A stretch of DNA of 39,638 bases from Methylococcaceae bacterium. GTDB lineage: Bacteria > Pseudomonadota > Gammaproteobacteria > Methylococcales > Methylococcaceae. The notes beneath the pieces are model-generated. The model was not told the DNA's origin and did no database searches. It saw only the letters and a program-made list of their open reading frames with translations. The DNA lies in the NCBI GenBank assembly GCA_902812445.1, contig CADDZF010000012.1:1-39638 (forward strand), given 5' to 3'. Position numbers and translations under genes: made by a program. This document shows, in pieces, positions 25,739 through 37,626 of this stretch; the first letter of the stretch is position 1, and each line of letters begins with the position of its first letter.

Positions 25739-25958
25739 CGGCAAAAGGCTTCAAGGCGGGTTCGCCATTTTCTTCCAACAGGATTTGGACTTTTTGCTCG
25801 GCTTCTTTCAGCGCGGTCTGGCAAATTCGGCTCAGCTGCACGCCGCGCGCAAACAATCGCAGCGATTCTTCCAGTCCGAGATCGCCTTGTTCCAAGCGTT
25901 CGACCAGATGTTCGAGCTCGGCCAGGGATTCCTCGAAGGGCGGGGTTTTTCTTGCCAT
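25728..25958 (-). CDS. xseB: exodeoxyribonuclease VII small subunit
   Basis: A 76-residue protein of the expected length for Xse[21 protein letters not shown] followed by [19 protein letters not shown] is the family signature: two amphipathic helices that form a coiled hairpin. Several XseB chains bind the large nuclease subunit XseA, which is not in this window. XseB-IspA-Dxs is a common gammaproteobacterial gene order. The C-terminal tail is short and acidic. The 193 bases before it, up to parE on the opposite strand, must hold the divergent promoters. Confidence 0.93.
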   Translation of the reverse strand: MARKTPPFEESLAELEHLVERLEQGDLGLEESLRLFARGVQLSRICQTALKEAEQKVQILLEENGEPALKPFADES

Positions 25959-26151
25959 TGTTCAACGAATCAGCCAGACGAAACGGTACGATAAAGGTTA
26001 CAGCCCTTTGCTGTCAAAAAACAGGCTGGCCCGGCACTCCGGTAGATCAGGGAACTTGCTCAAGGCCCGAGGAAACTCTACGCTATAACGTAGCCCGCTC
26101 GAAGCCTTCATGAATAAATGGCTGCAGCGATTTTTTGCCTAATTTCCCGCC

Positions 26152-28038
26152 ATGAATGAAGTTTACGATGCATCCGCCATCGAAGTGTTGAGCGGTCTTG
26201 ACCCGGTGCGCAGACGGCCCGGCATGTATACCGATACGACGCGTCCCAATCATCTGGTGCAGGAAGTCGTCGATAACAGCGTCGATGAAGTCTTGGCCGG
26301 TCATGCCAGGCAGATAGAGGTCAGATTGTTGCAAGACGGAGGCGTCGAGGTACGCGACGATGGACGCGGCATGCCAGTGGATCGGCATCCGGAGCTTGCC
26401 ATCTCTGGCGTCGAGGTCATCCTCACTCGGCTGCACGCGGGCGGCAAGTTCAACCATAAGAGTTACCGCTATTCGGGCGGTCTGCATGGTGTCGGCGTGT
26501 CCGTGGTGAATGCCTTATCCAGGCGCCTGGAAGTCGAAATCAGACGCGGCGGGAGAGTTTACAACATGGCCTTTGTACAGGGCGATAAAGCCAGCGAGCT
26601 TCAGGAGACCGGCGTGGTCGCCCGGCAAAATACAGGCACTTTGCTACGGTTTTGGCCGGAAGAGCGCTATTTCGACTCCGGCCGCATCGCGGTCCACAAG
26701 CTGAAGCATCTGCTGCGCGCCAAAGCCGTGCTGTGCCCGGGTCTACAGATCAGCCTGGAAGACGAAGAGACGGGCGAAAAAGAGCTCTGGCATTACCATA
26801 ATGGTCTTTCCGAATATCTGCTCGACCAGCTTGGTCGCGTCGAGTGTTTACCGGCAGAGCCATTCGCCGGCTCGCTGGAGGCCAAGCAGGAAGCAGTCGC
26901 TTGGTCCGCCGTCTGGGCAAACGAGGTGAGAGAGCCCGTCGCCGAAAGTTACGTCAACCTGGTGCCCACCCCGCAAGGCGGCACGCACGTGAACGGCTTC
27001 AGGACTGGGCTGACCGAGGCGGTACGGGAGTTCTGCGATTTTCGCAAGCTTTTGCCTCGCGGCGTCAAGATCGCGCCGGAAGACGTCTGGGAAAAATGCC
27101 ACTTCGTGCTTTCGGTCAAGCTGCAAGAACCGCAATTTTCCGGGCAGACTAAGGAACGCTTGAGTTCTCGGGAATGCGTGGCGTTTGTATCCGGCGTGGT
27201 CAAGGATGCTTTCAGTTTATGGCTGAACCAGCACGCGACCGTGGGTGAAAAAATCGCCGGGCTGGTTATCGACAACGCCCAGAAGCGCCTGCGTGCAGAC
27301 CGCCTGGTAATCCGTAAGAAGACCGGCAGCGGACCCGCTCTGCCCGGTAAATTGGCCGATTGCGCCGCACAGGATAGTCGCCTGACCGAACTATTTCTGG
27401 TGGAGGGTGACTCGGCCGGTGGTTCTGCCAAACAGGCGCGCGCGCGCGAATTCCAGGCGGTCATGCCGCTGCGCGGCAAGATATTGAATACCTGGGAGAT
27501 CGACTCCGCCAGCGTGCTCGCTTCGCAGGAAGTGCACCACATCAGCCTGGCGCTTGGCGTCGAGCCCGGCGTGGACCGGCTGGAAAACCTCCGCTACGGC
27601 AAAGTCTGTATCCTGGCGGACGCGGATTCCGATGGCAATCATATTGCGACGCTTCTGTGCGCGCTCTTCGTCAGGCATTTCCGCCCTTTGGTCGCCGCAG
27701 GACACGTCTACATCGCCATGCCGCCGTTATATCGTATCGATATCGGCAAGAACGTCTATTACGCCTTGGACGAGGCGGAGAAAAAAGGCGTACTGGACCG
27801 CATTGACGCCGAAAAGATCAAGGGCAAGATCAATATACAAAGGTTCAAAGGGCTGGGCGAGATGAATCCCGCGCAACTGCGGGAGACCACCATGAATCCG
27901 GATACCCGCCGTCTCGTGCAGCTGACGTTGGATGAAAGCGGTGAAACCACCAGTCGGCTGGACCTGCTGCTGGCCAAAAGGCGCGCCGCCGACCGGCGCG
28001 TCTGGCTGGAAGCAAAAGGCAACCTGGCGGAAATTTGA
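26152..28038 (+). CDS. parE: DNA topoisomerase IV subunit B
   Basis: A 628-residue ATPase subunit. The GHKL ATP site is seen as EVVDNSVDEVLAGH, DDGRGMPVDRH and GGLHGVGVSVVNALS. The TOPRIM domain has LFLVEGDSAGGSAKQAR and ILADADSDGNHIATLL. The C-terminal end RFKGLGEMNPAQLRETTMNP is the ParE/GyrB signature. The length and the DSDGNHIA form, rather than the DVDGSHI of GyrB, and the partner ParC downstream, make it ParE rather than GyrB. With ParC it decatenates daughter chromosomes. The ATG at 26152 has no strong Shine-Dalgarno. Unusually, parC is not the next gene; a 1.1-kb envelope-type gene lies between. Confidence 0.96.
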   Translation: MNEVYDASAIEVLSGLDPVRRRPGMYTDTTRPNHLVQEVVDNSVDEVLAGHARQIEVRLLQDGGVEVRDDGRGMPVDRHPELAISGVEVILTRLHAGGKFNHKSYRYSGGLHGVGVSVVNALSRRLEVEIRRGGRVYNMAFVQGDKASELQETGVVARQNTGTLLRFWPEERYFDSGRIAVHKLKHLLRAKAVLCPGLQISLEDEETGEKELWHYHNGLSEYLLDQLGRVECLPAEPFAGSLEAKQEAVAWSAVWANEVREPVAESYVNLVPTPQGGTHVNGFRTGLTEAVREFCDFRKLLPRGVKIAPEDVWEKCHFVLSVKLQEPQFSGQTKERLSSRECVAFVSGVVKDAFSLWLNQHATVGEKIAGLVIDNAQKRLRADRLVIRKKTGSGPALPGKLADCAAQDSRLTELFLVEGDSAGGSAKQARAREFQAVMPLRGKILNTWEIDSASVLASQEVHHISLALGVEPGVDRLENLRYGKVCILADADSDGNHIATLLCALFVRHFRPLVAAGHVYIAMPPLYRIDIGKNVYYALDEAEKKGVLDRIDAEKIKGKINIQRFKGLGEMNPAQLRETTMNPDTRRLVQLTLDESGETTSRLDLLLAKRRAADRRVWLEAKGNLAEI

Positions 28039-28483
28039 GCATCAAACAGGGTCGTTTCGCAAGCATATGGGGGTCGATCGGCTCGAGCCGAGCGGCTTGG
28101 CTACTGGATGGAACGGCCGGCTGAGAGACTCCGCCATTAGCCGCGTCGTGACATAGCCGGCGAAGTCCCTTGGAGCTTTCTTTCTCGGCGCATAGGGGAA
28201 CGTAACCCTTGCCTTGGCGGGCAAGGCTGGCTTGTAAAAATTGCAGATCGAATTGTAAGAAAGCAATAGACGCGCTGATGGCGCGTGCAGGCGACTGAGG
28301 GATGTTGAGGGTCGGTAAACCGCATAGCACCCGCTGATCGTGCCTGCCAGCGATACGGGTTCTGGGTCAGGATCGCGATCGAGCGACAGAAAGCGGTGTA
28401 CCGCTCCGTCTGTATTTCGGCACGGCGATTGCTGGTTTGTATTCCTTAAAGAACTAAAACGCAAACGCTGAGGAGGAATTGTC
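28039..28483. other. 445-base intergenic region with small inverted repeats
   Basis: I find no coding sequence that I can support in this region. It holds a perfect 14-base palindrome TCGGCTCGAGCCGA (28078-28091), 40 bases after parE, and a small hairpin CTTGCC/GGCAAG (28208-28225). Neither is followed by a T run. A long minus-strand open frame that crosses it also runs through the well-supported downstream gene and is a shadow. The promoter of the BON/SRPBCC gene probably lies in the AT-richer last 60 bases. Confidence 0.4.
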
Positions 28484-29611
28484 ATGACTAGATTGCATCC
28501 GCTAAGCGGTATCGCGCTGGGCGCTACGCTCATGTACCTGTTCGATCCTAAGCAGGGCGGACGCCGCCGCGCACTTCTTCGGGACCAGTTCTCGAGCGCC
28601 GTCAGCAAGATTGATGATGCTCTTGAGATGACGGCGCGCGACCTCGGCAATAGAACCCAGGGGCTCATCGCGGAAACCAAGGCGATGCTGCTCGAGGACT
28701 CGACAGCCGACGAGGTTCTCGTTGATCGCGTACGCGCCGCCCTCGGCCGGGTGGTTTCTCATCCGGGCGCCCTTGACATCAAAGCTGAGCAAGGCCGCAT
28801 AGCTTTAAGCGGTCCCATACTGGAACGCGAGCACGAGGATGTGCTGCACGCAGTCAGATCGGTGCGCGGCGTGATCGATGTGATGGATCATCTGGATGTG
28901 CACAAGACGGCGCAAGGTGTTTCGGCCCTCCAAGGCGGGCGCCGGCGAGTCGAGCGCCCTGAGCTCTTGCAGACCAACTGGTCGCCGGCCATGCGGTTTT
29001 TGATGGCGACGGCCGGGGGAAGCCTCGTCGTCTCCGCCTGCCAACGCAGAGACCTCATCAGCGCACTTCTCGGTCCGGTTGGCGCCGCTATGTTCTTGCG
29101 GGGCCTCACCAATCTTGATCTAAAACGGTTGTTCGGCATCGCGGCGGGCCATCGGGCGATCGATATAGCGAAGACCCTCACGGTAGCCGCTCCGCTGGAC
29201 CAGGTATTCAAGACCTTGACCGACTATGAGAATTTTCCTCGGTTCATGGCCCGCGTCCGCGAGGTGAAGAGGCATGACGGTATGTCCCATTGGAAAGTCG
29301 CAGGGCCCGCGGGCGCCTCAGTCGAGTGGGATGCCGAGACCACCAAGCTGGTACCCAACGAAGTGATCGCCTGGAAAACGCTACCTGGCTCACTCGTCGA
29401 TCATGCCGGAATCATACGTTTCGAACCCGTTTCCCAAGGCACGCGTCTGAATATTAAAATGAGCTATAACCCGCCCGGGGGAGCCGTTGGGCATGTTGTG
29501 GCGAAGCTGTTCGGTGCTGACCCGAAGAGTGAATTGAATGAGGATCTGGTGCGAATGAAGACTTTCCTCGAGACGGGTAAAGCCCCTCGCGACGCGGCGG
29601 CCCGACATTAA
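28484..29611 (+). CDS. BON-domain plus SRPBCC-domain membrane-associated protein
   Basis: A 375-residue protein with three visible parts. Residues 1-35 hold a glycine-rich hydrophobic helix and a basic motif (GIALGATLMYLFDPKQGGRR), as in YtxH-like membrane anchors. Residues 70-140 are a BON domain (DRVRAALGRVVSHPGALDIK, then SVRGVIDVMDHLDV). A hydrophobic stretch lies near 165-215, and residues 225-360 are an SRPBCC/polyketide-cyclase-like fold (VAAPLDQVFKTLTDYENFPR, EVIAWKTLPGS, GTRLNIKMSYNPPGG). The role is unknown. BON domains bind membranes, and SRPBCC proteins hold hydrophobic ligands, so lipid binding or stress response is a fair guess. AGGAGG eight bases upstream gives firm support for the ATG. 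It lies between parE and parC, an unusual site. Confidence 0.85.
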   Translation: MTRLHPLSGIALGATLMYLFDPKQGGRRRALLRDQFSSAVSKIDDALEMTARDLGNRTQGLIAETKAMLLEDSTADEVLVDRVRAALGRVVSHPGALDIKAEQGRIALSGPILEREHEDVLHAVRSVRGVIDVMDHLDVHKTAQGVSALQGGRRRVERPELLQTNWSPAMRFLMATAGGSLVVSACQRRDLISALLGPVGAAMFLRGLTNLDLKRLFGIAAGHRAIDIAKTLTVAAPLDQVFKTLTDYENFPRFMARVREVKRHDGMSHWKVAGPAGASVEWDAETTKLVPNEVIAWKTLPGSLVDHAGIIRFEPVSQGTRLNIKMSYNPPGGAVGHVVAKLFGADPKSELNEDLVRMKTFLETGKAPRDAAARH

Positions 29612-29861
29612 GTCGCGTCGGTGCAAATAGCTTTGGTCAGCACCCTGCCAACCGTTCGGGCGCTTGATCGAATATTCGGTTACAAGCCCTGACGAGAGTC
29701 GGCAGCCTCACGCGGAGAAGTGGCAGCAGCGCCGCTACCGCGGTGCTCCCGGCGTGTAGGGGCTCGACAGGCCAACTGCTTGTCAATGGCTCTTGCCCGG
29801 TGCGGCGTGCAGGCGGTCACTGCACCGGCTCTGCCGGGCTTAGCCGAACCCCTAACTGACG

Positions 29862-32099
29862 ATGAATATCCAATCCAATCACGAGCGTCTTCCACTCAAA
29901 GACTTCACCGAAAAGGCGTACCTGGATTATTCCATGTACGTTATTCTCGACCGCGCCTTACCCCACCTCGGGGATGGCTTGAAGCCGGTACAGCGGCGCA
30001 TCATCTATGCAATGTCCGAGCTGGGCCTGTCGGCCCAGGCCAAGCACAAAAAATCGGCGCGGACTGTGGGCGACGTGCTAGGTAAGTACCATCCGCACGG
30101 TGATACGGCCTGTTACGAGGCGATGGTGCTGATGGCGCAGCCGTTTTCCTACCGTTATCCCTTGATCGACGGACAGGGCAACTGGGGCTCGCCAGACGAT
30201 CCCAAGTCTTTTGCCGCCATGCGCTATACCGAAGCGCGCCTGACGCCGTATGCGCAGGCCTTGCTGTCCGAGCTGGAGCAAGGCACGGTGGGGTGGACCG
30301 CCAACTTCGATGGCACCCTTGAAGAGCCCCAGCTTTTGCCGGCCCGCCTGCCGAATGTCCTGCTGAACGGCGCGACCGGCATCGCGGTGGGCATGGCGAC
30401 CGACATCCCGCCGCATAATCTTGGCGAAGTGGTCAGCGCCTCGATTCATCTCCTGGACCATCCCGCAGCCAGTGTCGATTCACTGTGCCATTTCATCCAT
30501 GGTCCGGATTTTCCGAGCGAGGCGGAAATCATCACGTCGCTGACCGATATGCTGAGAATGTACCAAACCGGCAGCGGTTCGATACGCATGCGGGCGCGCT
30601 ACGAACGGGAGGACGGCAATATCGTCGTAACCGCGTTGCCGTATCAAGTCTCTCCGGCCAAGACGATGGAGCAGATTGCCGCTCAAATGCAGGCGAAAAA
30701 GCTGCCGATGATCGAAGACTTGCGCGATGAGTCCGATCACGAGAATCCGATCCGCCTGGTCATCATGCTGCGAAACAATCGGATCGATGTAGACCCGTTG
30801 ATGTCCCATCTGTTCGCAACGACCGATCTGGAGAGAAGCTATCGCGTCAATTTCAATCTGATCGGTCTGAATGGCAAGCCGCAGGTCAAGAACCTGCGCG
30901 AAATCCTGCTCGAATGGCTGAGTTTCCGTACGGGGACCGTGCGCAAGCGTCTGCGCTACCATCTAGATAAGGTACTGGCACGACTGCATCTACTGGAAGG
31001 CTTACTCGTGGCATATCTCGAGCTGGACGAGGTAATCGCCATCATCCGCCGCGAAGAGGAGCCAAAACCCGTGCTAGTGGCGCGTTTCGGGTTGACTGAC
31101 CGGCAGGCCGAAGCCATTCTGGAATTGAAATTACGCCACTTGGCCAAACTGGAAGAGATGAAAATCCGTGGCGAGCAAAAGCAGCTCGAGCAGGAGCGCG
31201 AGCGCTTACAAGCGATTCTGGATTCGCCCAGGAAGCTGAACGCGCTGATCAAGCGTGAACTCAGGCACGACGCCGAGAAATACGGCGATGCCCGGAAATC
31301 GCCCATCGTCGAGCGTGGGGTGTCGCAGGCACTGGCTGCCACCACGTTGATCGCCGATGAGCCAGTCACCATCGTTCTTTCCGAAAAGGGCTGGGTGCGC
31401 GCGGCCAAGGGACATGATGTAGATCCCGGCGCACTGGCGTACCGTTCCGGTGATGCGTTCTTAGCGGCGGCTCTGGGCCGGTCCAGTGAGCTGGCCTATT
31501 TCTTTGATTCCACTGGCCGCGCCTATGCGCTGCCCATGCGCGGTCTGCCATCCGCCCGTAGCCAGGGGGAACCGTTGACGGGTAAGCTGAATCCCCCGCC
31601 GGGCGCTGCGTTTATGGCCGTTCTGGCGGGATCGGAGGAGGACTGGTATCTGCTGGCTTCCAATACCGGTTACGGGTTTTTGATTCGGTTGGGTGAGCTC
31701 ACGACCAAAAGCCGCACCGGAAAAGCGGTGCTGGTGCTGGCGGGAGAAGCGAAGGCAATGGCGCCGCTGAGAGTGGATCAGCCGGAAACGGACCGACTGG
31801 CCTTGGCTACCACGCAAGGCCGCCTGCTGGTGCTTCCGATGGGTGAAATCCCGGGGTTGAGCCGAGGCAAAGGCACTAAATTGATTCAGCTTCACGCCGA
31901 TCGCTCGACAGCGGGCGAGGATTTTGTCGTCGCCATGACTAGCCTGTCCGCGCACGCTGCATTGCGTGTTCAGGCAGGTAAGCGCACGCTAACCTTGCAA
32001 GCCAAGGACATCGAGAATTACCAAGGTTCCCGAGGTCGCCGCGGGAGCCTTTTGCCGCGCGGTTTTCAGCGCACCGATAGGCTCTGGCCGGTCACCTGA
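29862..32099 (+). CDS. parC: DNA topoisomerase IV subunit A
   Basis: A 745-residue breakage-reunion subunit. [20 protein letters not shown] and [18 protein letters not shown] are the winged-helix and quinolone-resistance region. [14 protein letters not shown] holds the catalytic Tyr. The long coiled segment with [18 protein letters not shown] leads to a shorter beta-propeller C-terminal domain. It lacks the GyrA box, as expected of ParC. The quinolone-region positions corresponding to Ser80/Glu84 are Thr (KSARTVGDV) and Lys/Tyr-adjacent residues of the family type. ATG 29862 has no clear Shine-Dalgarno. Its stop overlaps the stop of the convergent cyoE by eight bases. Confidence 0.95.
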   Translation: MNIQSNHERLPLKDFTEKAYLDYSMYVILDRALPHLGDGLKPVQRRIIYAMSELGLSAQAKHKKSARTVGDVLGKYHPHGDTACYEAMVLMAQPFSYRYPLIDGQGNWGSPDDPKSFAAMRYTEARLTPYAQALLSELEQGTVGWTANFDGTLEEPQLLPARLPNVLLNGATGIAVGMATDIPPHNLGEVVSASIHLLDHPAASVDSLCHFIHGPDFPSEAEIITSLTDMLRMYQTGSGSIRMRARYEREDGNIVVTALPYQVSPAKTMEQIAAQMQAKKLPMIEDLRDESDHENPIRLVIMLRNNRIDVDPLMSHLFATTDLERSYRVNFNLIGLNGKPQVKNLREILLEWLSFRTGTVRKRLRYHLDKVLARLHLLEGLLVAYLELDEVIAIIRREEEPKPVLVARFGLTDRQAEAILELKLRHLAKLEEMKIRGEQKQLEQERERLQAILDSPRKLNALIKRELRHDAEKYGDARKSPIVERGVSQALAATTLIADEPVTIVLSEKGWVRAAKGHDVDPGALAYRSGDAFLAAALGRSSELAYFFDSTGRAYALPMRGLPSARSQGEPLTGKLNPPPGAAFMAVLAGSEEDWYLLASNTGYGFLIRLGELTTKSRTGKAVLVLAGEAKAMAPLRVDQPETDRLALATTQGRLLVLPMGEIPGLSRGKGTKLIQLHADRSTAGEDFVVAMTSLSAHAALRVQAGKRTLTLQAKDIENYQGSRGRRGSLLPRGFQRTDRLWPVT

Positions 32100-33000
32100 C
32101 CAGCACGCTCCAGAAATAGTGGTCCAGCAGCAAGGACGAAAAAATCCCGATCAGATAAACCAGCGAATAAGCGAAAGTTTTCATGGCGATTCGATTATGA
32201 GCGGCTTTCTTGAGCCGAATCGCGTGATACAAAAACCCCGCACCGAAGACGACGGCTCCAAGCAGATAGATTGCCCCGCTCATACCGGTGAGATACGGCA
32301 GCAAGCTGACGACGACCAATAGAATGGTATAGAGCAGCACGTGTAGTTGCGTGAACTCGACGCCATGGGTGACTGGCAGCATTGGAATGTTCGCTTTGGC
32401 ATAGTCTTGCCGCTTGGCGATGGCATAAGCCCAGAAATGCGGCGGCGTCCACACGAAGATGATGAGAAACAGCAAGAGTGCGTGCGGATGCACCTGCCCG
32501 GTTGCGGCGCACCAGCCGAGCACCGGTGGCGCCGCTCCGGCGGCGCCGCCGATAACGATATTTTGCGGCGTCGCGTGCTTCAGATAAACGGTATAGACGA
32601 TCGCATAGCCGATCAGTGACAGAAAGGTTAACAGCGCGGTCAGGGTATTGACGAAAAGAACCAGAATCAGCATGGATAGCGTGCCGAGCGTCAGTGCAAA
32701 AATCATGACATGGGTCGGACTAAGCTGACCGGTCGGCAACGGCCTGGCTCGGGTTCGCGGCATTTCCGCGTCGAGCTCGCGATCCAGATAGTGATTCAGT
32801 GCGGCGGCCGAAGCAGCGGCCAGTCCGATGCCGAGGGCTCCGTAAAACACGACCGGTAAAGGCACCATGCCGGGTACAGCCAGAAACATGCCGACGACAG
32901 CCGTAAAGACAATATGGCCGACCACTTTCAGTTTGCAGAGCTGCAGATAGGCACTCCACGGCGCGTCGATGGCGGTCGTCGCGTCGATATTCGATTTCAT
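32092..33000 (-). CDS. cyoE: protoheme IX farnesyltransferase (heme O synthase)
   Basis: A 302-residue integral membrane prenyltransferase of the UbiA family with about nine helices. The first Asp-rich motif is [20 protein letters not shown], with PTGQLS after it, the CyoE/CtaB form. [20 protein letters not shown], then [32 protein letters not shown], is the signature second half with the conserved WTPPHFW. It adds farnesyl from FPP to heme B to give heme O for the terminal oxidase. No cytochrome oxidase genes are adjacent in view. It is transcribed away from the M16 protease genes and converges on parC with an eight-base stop overlap. Confidence 0.95.
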   Translation of the reverse strand: MKSNIDATTAIDAPWSAYLQLCKLKVVGHIVFTAVVGMFLAVPGMVPLPVVFYGALGIGLAAASAAALNHYLDRELDAEMPRTRARPLPTGQLSPTHVMIFALTLGTLSMLILVLFVNTLTALLTFLSLIGYAIVYTVYLKHATPQNIVIGGAAGAAPPVLGWCAATGQVHPHALLLFLIIFVWTPPHFWAYAIAKRQDYAKANIPMLPVTHGVEFTQLHVLLYTILLVVVSLLPYLTGMSGAIYLLGAVVFGAGFLYHAIRLKKAAHNRIAMKTFAYSLVYLIGIFSSLLLDHYFWSVLVR

Positions 33001-33057
33001 CGTTTTCGCTGGCTATCGTTTACAATAATCGGCTTTTGCCACCGGAGACTTCATACG

Positions 33058-34440
33058 ATGTTCTTGTTCAGACTCGCTTTGCTCATCGTTTTAGCCCTGC
33101 CGCCGCTGCACGCGGCGACCCCACAAGTGCATGAATTCAAGCTCGATAATGGCCTGAAACTGGTGATTCAGGAGGATCATCGGGCCCCGGTCGCGGTATC
33201 CCAAATCTGGTACAAGGTCGGTTCCAGCTACGAACACGGCGGCATCACTGGCATATCCCATATGCTCGAACACATGATGTTCAAGGGCACGGAAAAGCAC
33301 CCCGCCGGGGAATTTTCCCGTATTATCGCAGCAAACGGCGGCAGTGAAAACGCCTTTACGGGCGAGGACTACACGGCCTATTTTCAGACGCTGGAAAAAA
33401 GCCGCCTTCCGGTGAGCTTCGAGCTGGAGGCCGACCGCATGCGTAGCCTCACTCTGCCCAAGGGTGAATTCGATAAGGAGCACCAGGTGGTGCTCGAAGA
33501 GCGTCGGCTTCGCGTGGACGATCAACCGCACGCCAAAATGGATGAACACTTCAACGCGCTAGTTTACAGCAATGGGCCGTACAAGAATCCGGTCATCGGC
33601 TGGCCGTCCGATGTCACCGGTCTGACCGTCGACGACCTGAGAGACTGGTATGGCCGCTGGTATGCGCCGAATAACGCGACGCTAGTGGTCGTCGGCGATG
33701 TCAATCCGCAGGAAATTTTGTCACTCACAAAAAAATACTTCGCCTCCCTCAAGCCTAGCCAGCTGCCGCTGCCGAAATCTCGCCAGGAAGTCGAGCAGCT
33801 TGGCCCGCGTCGCATGACCGTGCGGCTGCCGGCCAAGCTGCCATCCTTGACGATGGGCTACAAAGTCCCCGTGTTGAACAGCGTCGGAAGCGTCGAGAAT
33901 CAATGGGAAGCCTACGCGCTGGAAGTTGCGGCCGGCGTGCTCGACGGCGGCAACAGCGCGCGTTTGTCCAGCCGCCTGGTGCGCGGGCAGCAGATCGCCG
34001 CCTCGGCGGATGCCGGCTACGATCTCTATGCACGACTGCCGTCGCTGTTCCTGCTGCAGGCGACTCCGGTGCAGGGAAAGACTCTGCAAGCGGTGGAAAA
34101 ATCGCTGACGACCGAGATCGAGCGTCTGCAGCAGGAGCCGGTCACCCGAGATGAGCTGGAGCGGGTTAAAGCGCAGGTGCTGGCCAGCAATGTCTATCAG
34201 CGCGATTCGATGTTTTATCAAGCAATGCAGATCGGTGTGCTGGAAACCATCGGGGTAGGCTGGAAAAGAATCGATGAGTACCTTGACCGCATCAATGCGG
34301 TCACGCCGGAACAGGTGCAGCAGGTCGCGCGCAAATATCTGATCGACGATCGGCTGAGCGTTGCCTGTCTGGAGCCCTTGCCGATCGACAGCGAACGCCA
34401 GGAGGCCGCGCCGCCCATGGGAGATCATCATGTTCGTTAA
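33058..34440 (+). CDS. M16-family zinc metalloprotease, catalytic subunit
   Basis: A 460-residue exported protease. The signal peptide is FLFRLALLIVLALPPLHAA. The inverted zinc motif HXXEH is intact: HMLEH at residues 68-72 within ISHMLEHMMFKGT. A third ligand Glu follows about 75 residues on, in EHQVVLEERR. NAFTGEDYTAYFQTL is the typical substrate-side strand. It has the two-domain M16B build of mitochondrial processing peptidase beta and YmxG-like proteins. GGAG ten bases before ATG 33058 fixes the start; the frame runs open to 32914 but crosses the cyoE start. It overlaps the second M16 gene by 11 bases, so the two are coupled and most likely form one periplasmic enzyme. Confidence 0.92.
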   Translation: MFLFRLALLIVLALPPLHAATPQVHEFKLDNGLKLVIQEDHRAPVAVSQIWYKVGSSYEHGGITGISHMLEHMMFKGTEKHPAGEFSRIIAANGGSENAFTGEDYTAYFQTLEKSRLPVSFELEADRMRSLTLPKGEFDKEHQVVLEERRLRVDDQPHAKMDEHFNALVYSNGPYKNPVIGWPSDVTGLTVDDLRDWYGRWYAPNNATLVVVGDVNPQEILSLTKKYFASLKPSQLPLPKSRQEVEQLGPRRMTVRLPAKLPSLTMGYKVPVLNSVGSVENQWEAYALEVAAGVLDGGNSARLSSRLVRGQQIAASADAGYDLYARLPSLFLLQATPVQGKTLQAVEKSLTTEIERLQQEPVTRDELERVKAQVLASNVYQRDSMFYQAMQIGVLETIGVGWKRIDEYLDRINAVTPEQVQQVARKYLIDDRLSVACLEPLPIDSERQEAAPPMGDHHVR

Positions 34441-35735
34441 GGGTTTCATTCTCGCGGCTTGCCTACTGTTACCGGCGTTTGCCCACGCCGTACCCGACAT
34501 TCATCAGTGGACGACAGGCCAAGGCGCTCGCGTCTATTACGTGCAGACCGAGGGTCTGCCGATGCTCGATCTGCGCGTGGTGTTCGATGCGGGCAGCGCC
34601 CGCGATGGCGCGCAGTTCGGCGTCGCGGCACTGACGTCGAACCTGCTGGACACCGGAGCAGGTGACTGGAATGCCGACGCCATCGCGCAGCGCCTTGAAG
34701 GCGTAGGCGCCAATGTGGGAACCGGCATCTCTCGAGACATGGCCTGGGTGACACTGCGCAGCCTGACGAGCCCGCATCGTCTCAAGATCGCTTTGGAAAC
34801 GGTGCAGCAAATCCTGACGCATCCGCGTTTCGACCCGAAGGATTTCGATCGTGAAAAGCATCGCGTGCTACTCGCTCTGAAGCAGCGCGAGGAATCGCCG
34901 TCCGACCTGGCCGGCATTGCGTTTTTTGACGCTGTATATGGAGATCATCCCTATGCACACCCGAAGGACGGCGTAATTCAGACGGTCGACAAGCTCACGC
35001 GCGATGATCTGGAGCAGTTCTACCGGCAGTACTACGTGGCGAAAAACGCGGTCGTCGTCATCGTTGGCGAGATCAAGCAGACTCTAGCCAAATCCATCGC
35101 CGAAGAGGTGTTGCAGGGCCTGCCGGTAGGTGATAGGGCGCCCGAACTGCCGGAAGTGAAACCGCCCGAAACGTCCACGGTCATCAAGAGAACGTTTCCT
35201 TCCGAGCAGACGCATATTTTTTCCGGCCTGCCGGGCCTGCGGGTGAACGATCCCGATTATTTTCCGCTCTACGTCGGCAATCATATTCTGGGCGGTAGCG
35301 GACTGATTTCCCGCATCAGCGACCAAGTACGCGAGAGGAGAGGCCTGTCCTACAGCGCCTACAGTTATTTTTATCCACTCAAGCGCAGCGGACCTTTTTT
35401 GATGGGTTTGCAGACCCGCAACGATCAGACCGATCAAGCCCTGAACGTAATGCTGCAAACCTTGCGCGATTTTATCGCTAAGGGTCCGACTAGCGATGAG
35501 TTAACCGCAGCCAAACAAAACATCACCGGCGGCTTCGCCATGCGTCTGGACAGCAATAGCAAATTGACCGAAAACGTGGCGAATATTGGGTTTTATGGCC
35601 TACCGCTCGATTACCTTAATACCTTCACCCATCGCGTGGAGGCGGTAACCGTCGATAATATCAAAAAAGCGTTTCAAGACCGGATCGATCCCAATAAACT
35701 GCAGACGGTGCTAGTGGGCGGCGCAGCGAATAAAC

Positions 35736-35746
<11 letters not shown>
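34430..35746 (+). CDS. M16-family protease partner subunit lacking the zinc motif
   Basis: A 438-residue exported M16 protein. The signal peptide is FVKGFILAACLLLPAFAHA. Where the first gene has HXXEH this one reads GVAALTSNLLDTGA, so the zinc site is absent. The Arg/Tyr pair of the C-terminal half is present (ERRGLSYSAYSYFYP). In M16B heterodimers one subunit brings the zinc site and the other the Arg-Tyr pair, so this is probably the obligate partner of the upstream protein. ATG 34430 lies inside the end of the first gene with GGGAG ahead of it. It overlaps rsmD by 11 bases, so protease and rRNA methylase share a transcript, an order also seen in other gammaproteobacteria. Confidence 0.9.
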
Positions 35747-37081
<1,335 letters not shown>

Positions 37082-37281
37082 GCCGGGACATTGCCTTGCT
37101 AGACCCGGCGCATGGGGCTTGAAGAGATCGATCAAGGCAACGACAGCGGCCAGAGGAACTACCTCACCGGCATGTGCGGCAAGCGACTCTTCATCGGCGC
37201 GCCTTGAGAACCCGGCCCTGCGCGAGGAAAGGCCTCACTCAGCCGTCTCTCGCGATAAGCCGTTGCACGTCTTGGAGCGTC

Positions 37282-37626
37282 TTATTCAACTCCCGCTTCT
37301 TCAGCCATCGCCTGGCAAGATTCGGCGCAGCGACGGCAGGTCTGGGCGCAGTTTTGCATTTCGGTATCGCCGCCAAACTGCTCGCAGGACTCGCCGCACT
37401 GGGTGCATACTTCCTCGCAGATATCGCAGGTCAATGTGTGCAATTCCGAACCGCGCAGCATGAAGTTTGCGCTGGTCTGGCAGATTTCGGCGCAATCGAG
37501 CAGCAAGCGAATATGGTCCGCCTGCGCATGTTCGCCGCCTTTTTGCAGGCAATGCACGGCTGTTTGTAGGCAAATGCTATGGCAGCCCAGACATTCCTGT
37601 ATACAGGATTGCATCTTCTCGTTCAT
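37282..37626 (-). CDS. csp3: cytosolic copper-storage protein (Csp3-like four-helix bundle)
   Basis: A 114-residue, all-helical, cysteine-rich protein with 16 Cys, mostly in CX2C/CX3C spacing along four predicted helices (Cys 8, 12, 15, 19 and 26; 45 and 49; 67, 70, 74, 77 and 81; 93, 97, 100 and 104). This is the Csp/DUF326 pattern. In methanotroph Csp proteins the thiols face into the bundle and hold many Cu(I) ions. There is no Tat or Sec signal, so it matches cytosolic Csp3 rather than exported Csp1. GGAGAGG before ATG 37626 is strong. It stands alone on the minus strand, 1.9 kb from pmoC, whose enzyme needs copper. A heavy-metal role other than copper cannot be excluded from sequence. 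Confidence 0.9.
   Translation of the reverse strand: MNEKMQSCIQECLGCHSICLQTAVHCLQKGGEHAQADHIRLLLDCAEICQTSANFMLRGSELHTLTCDICEEVCTQCGESCEQFGGDTEMQNCAQTCRRCAESCQAMAEEAGVE

Noticed and set aside
28042-28680. 212-codon minus-strand frame across the parE downstream gap
   Set aside because: Overlaps the start of the well-supported BON/SRPBCC gene and is rich in Arg/Ser/Pro as expected of a shadow.
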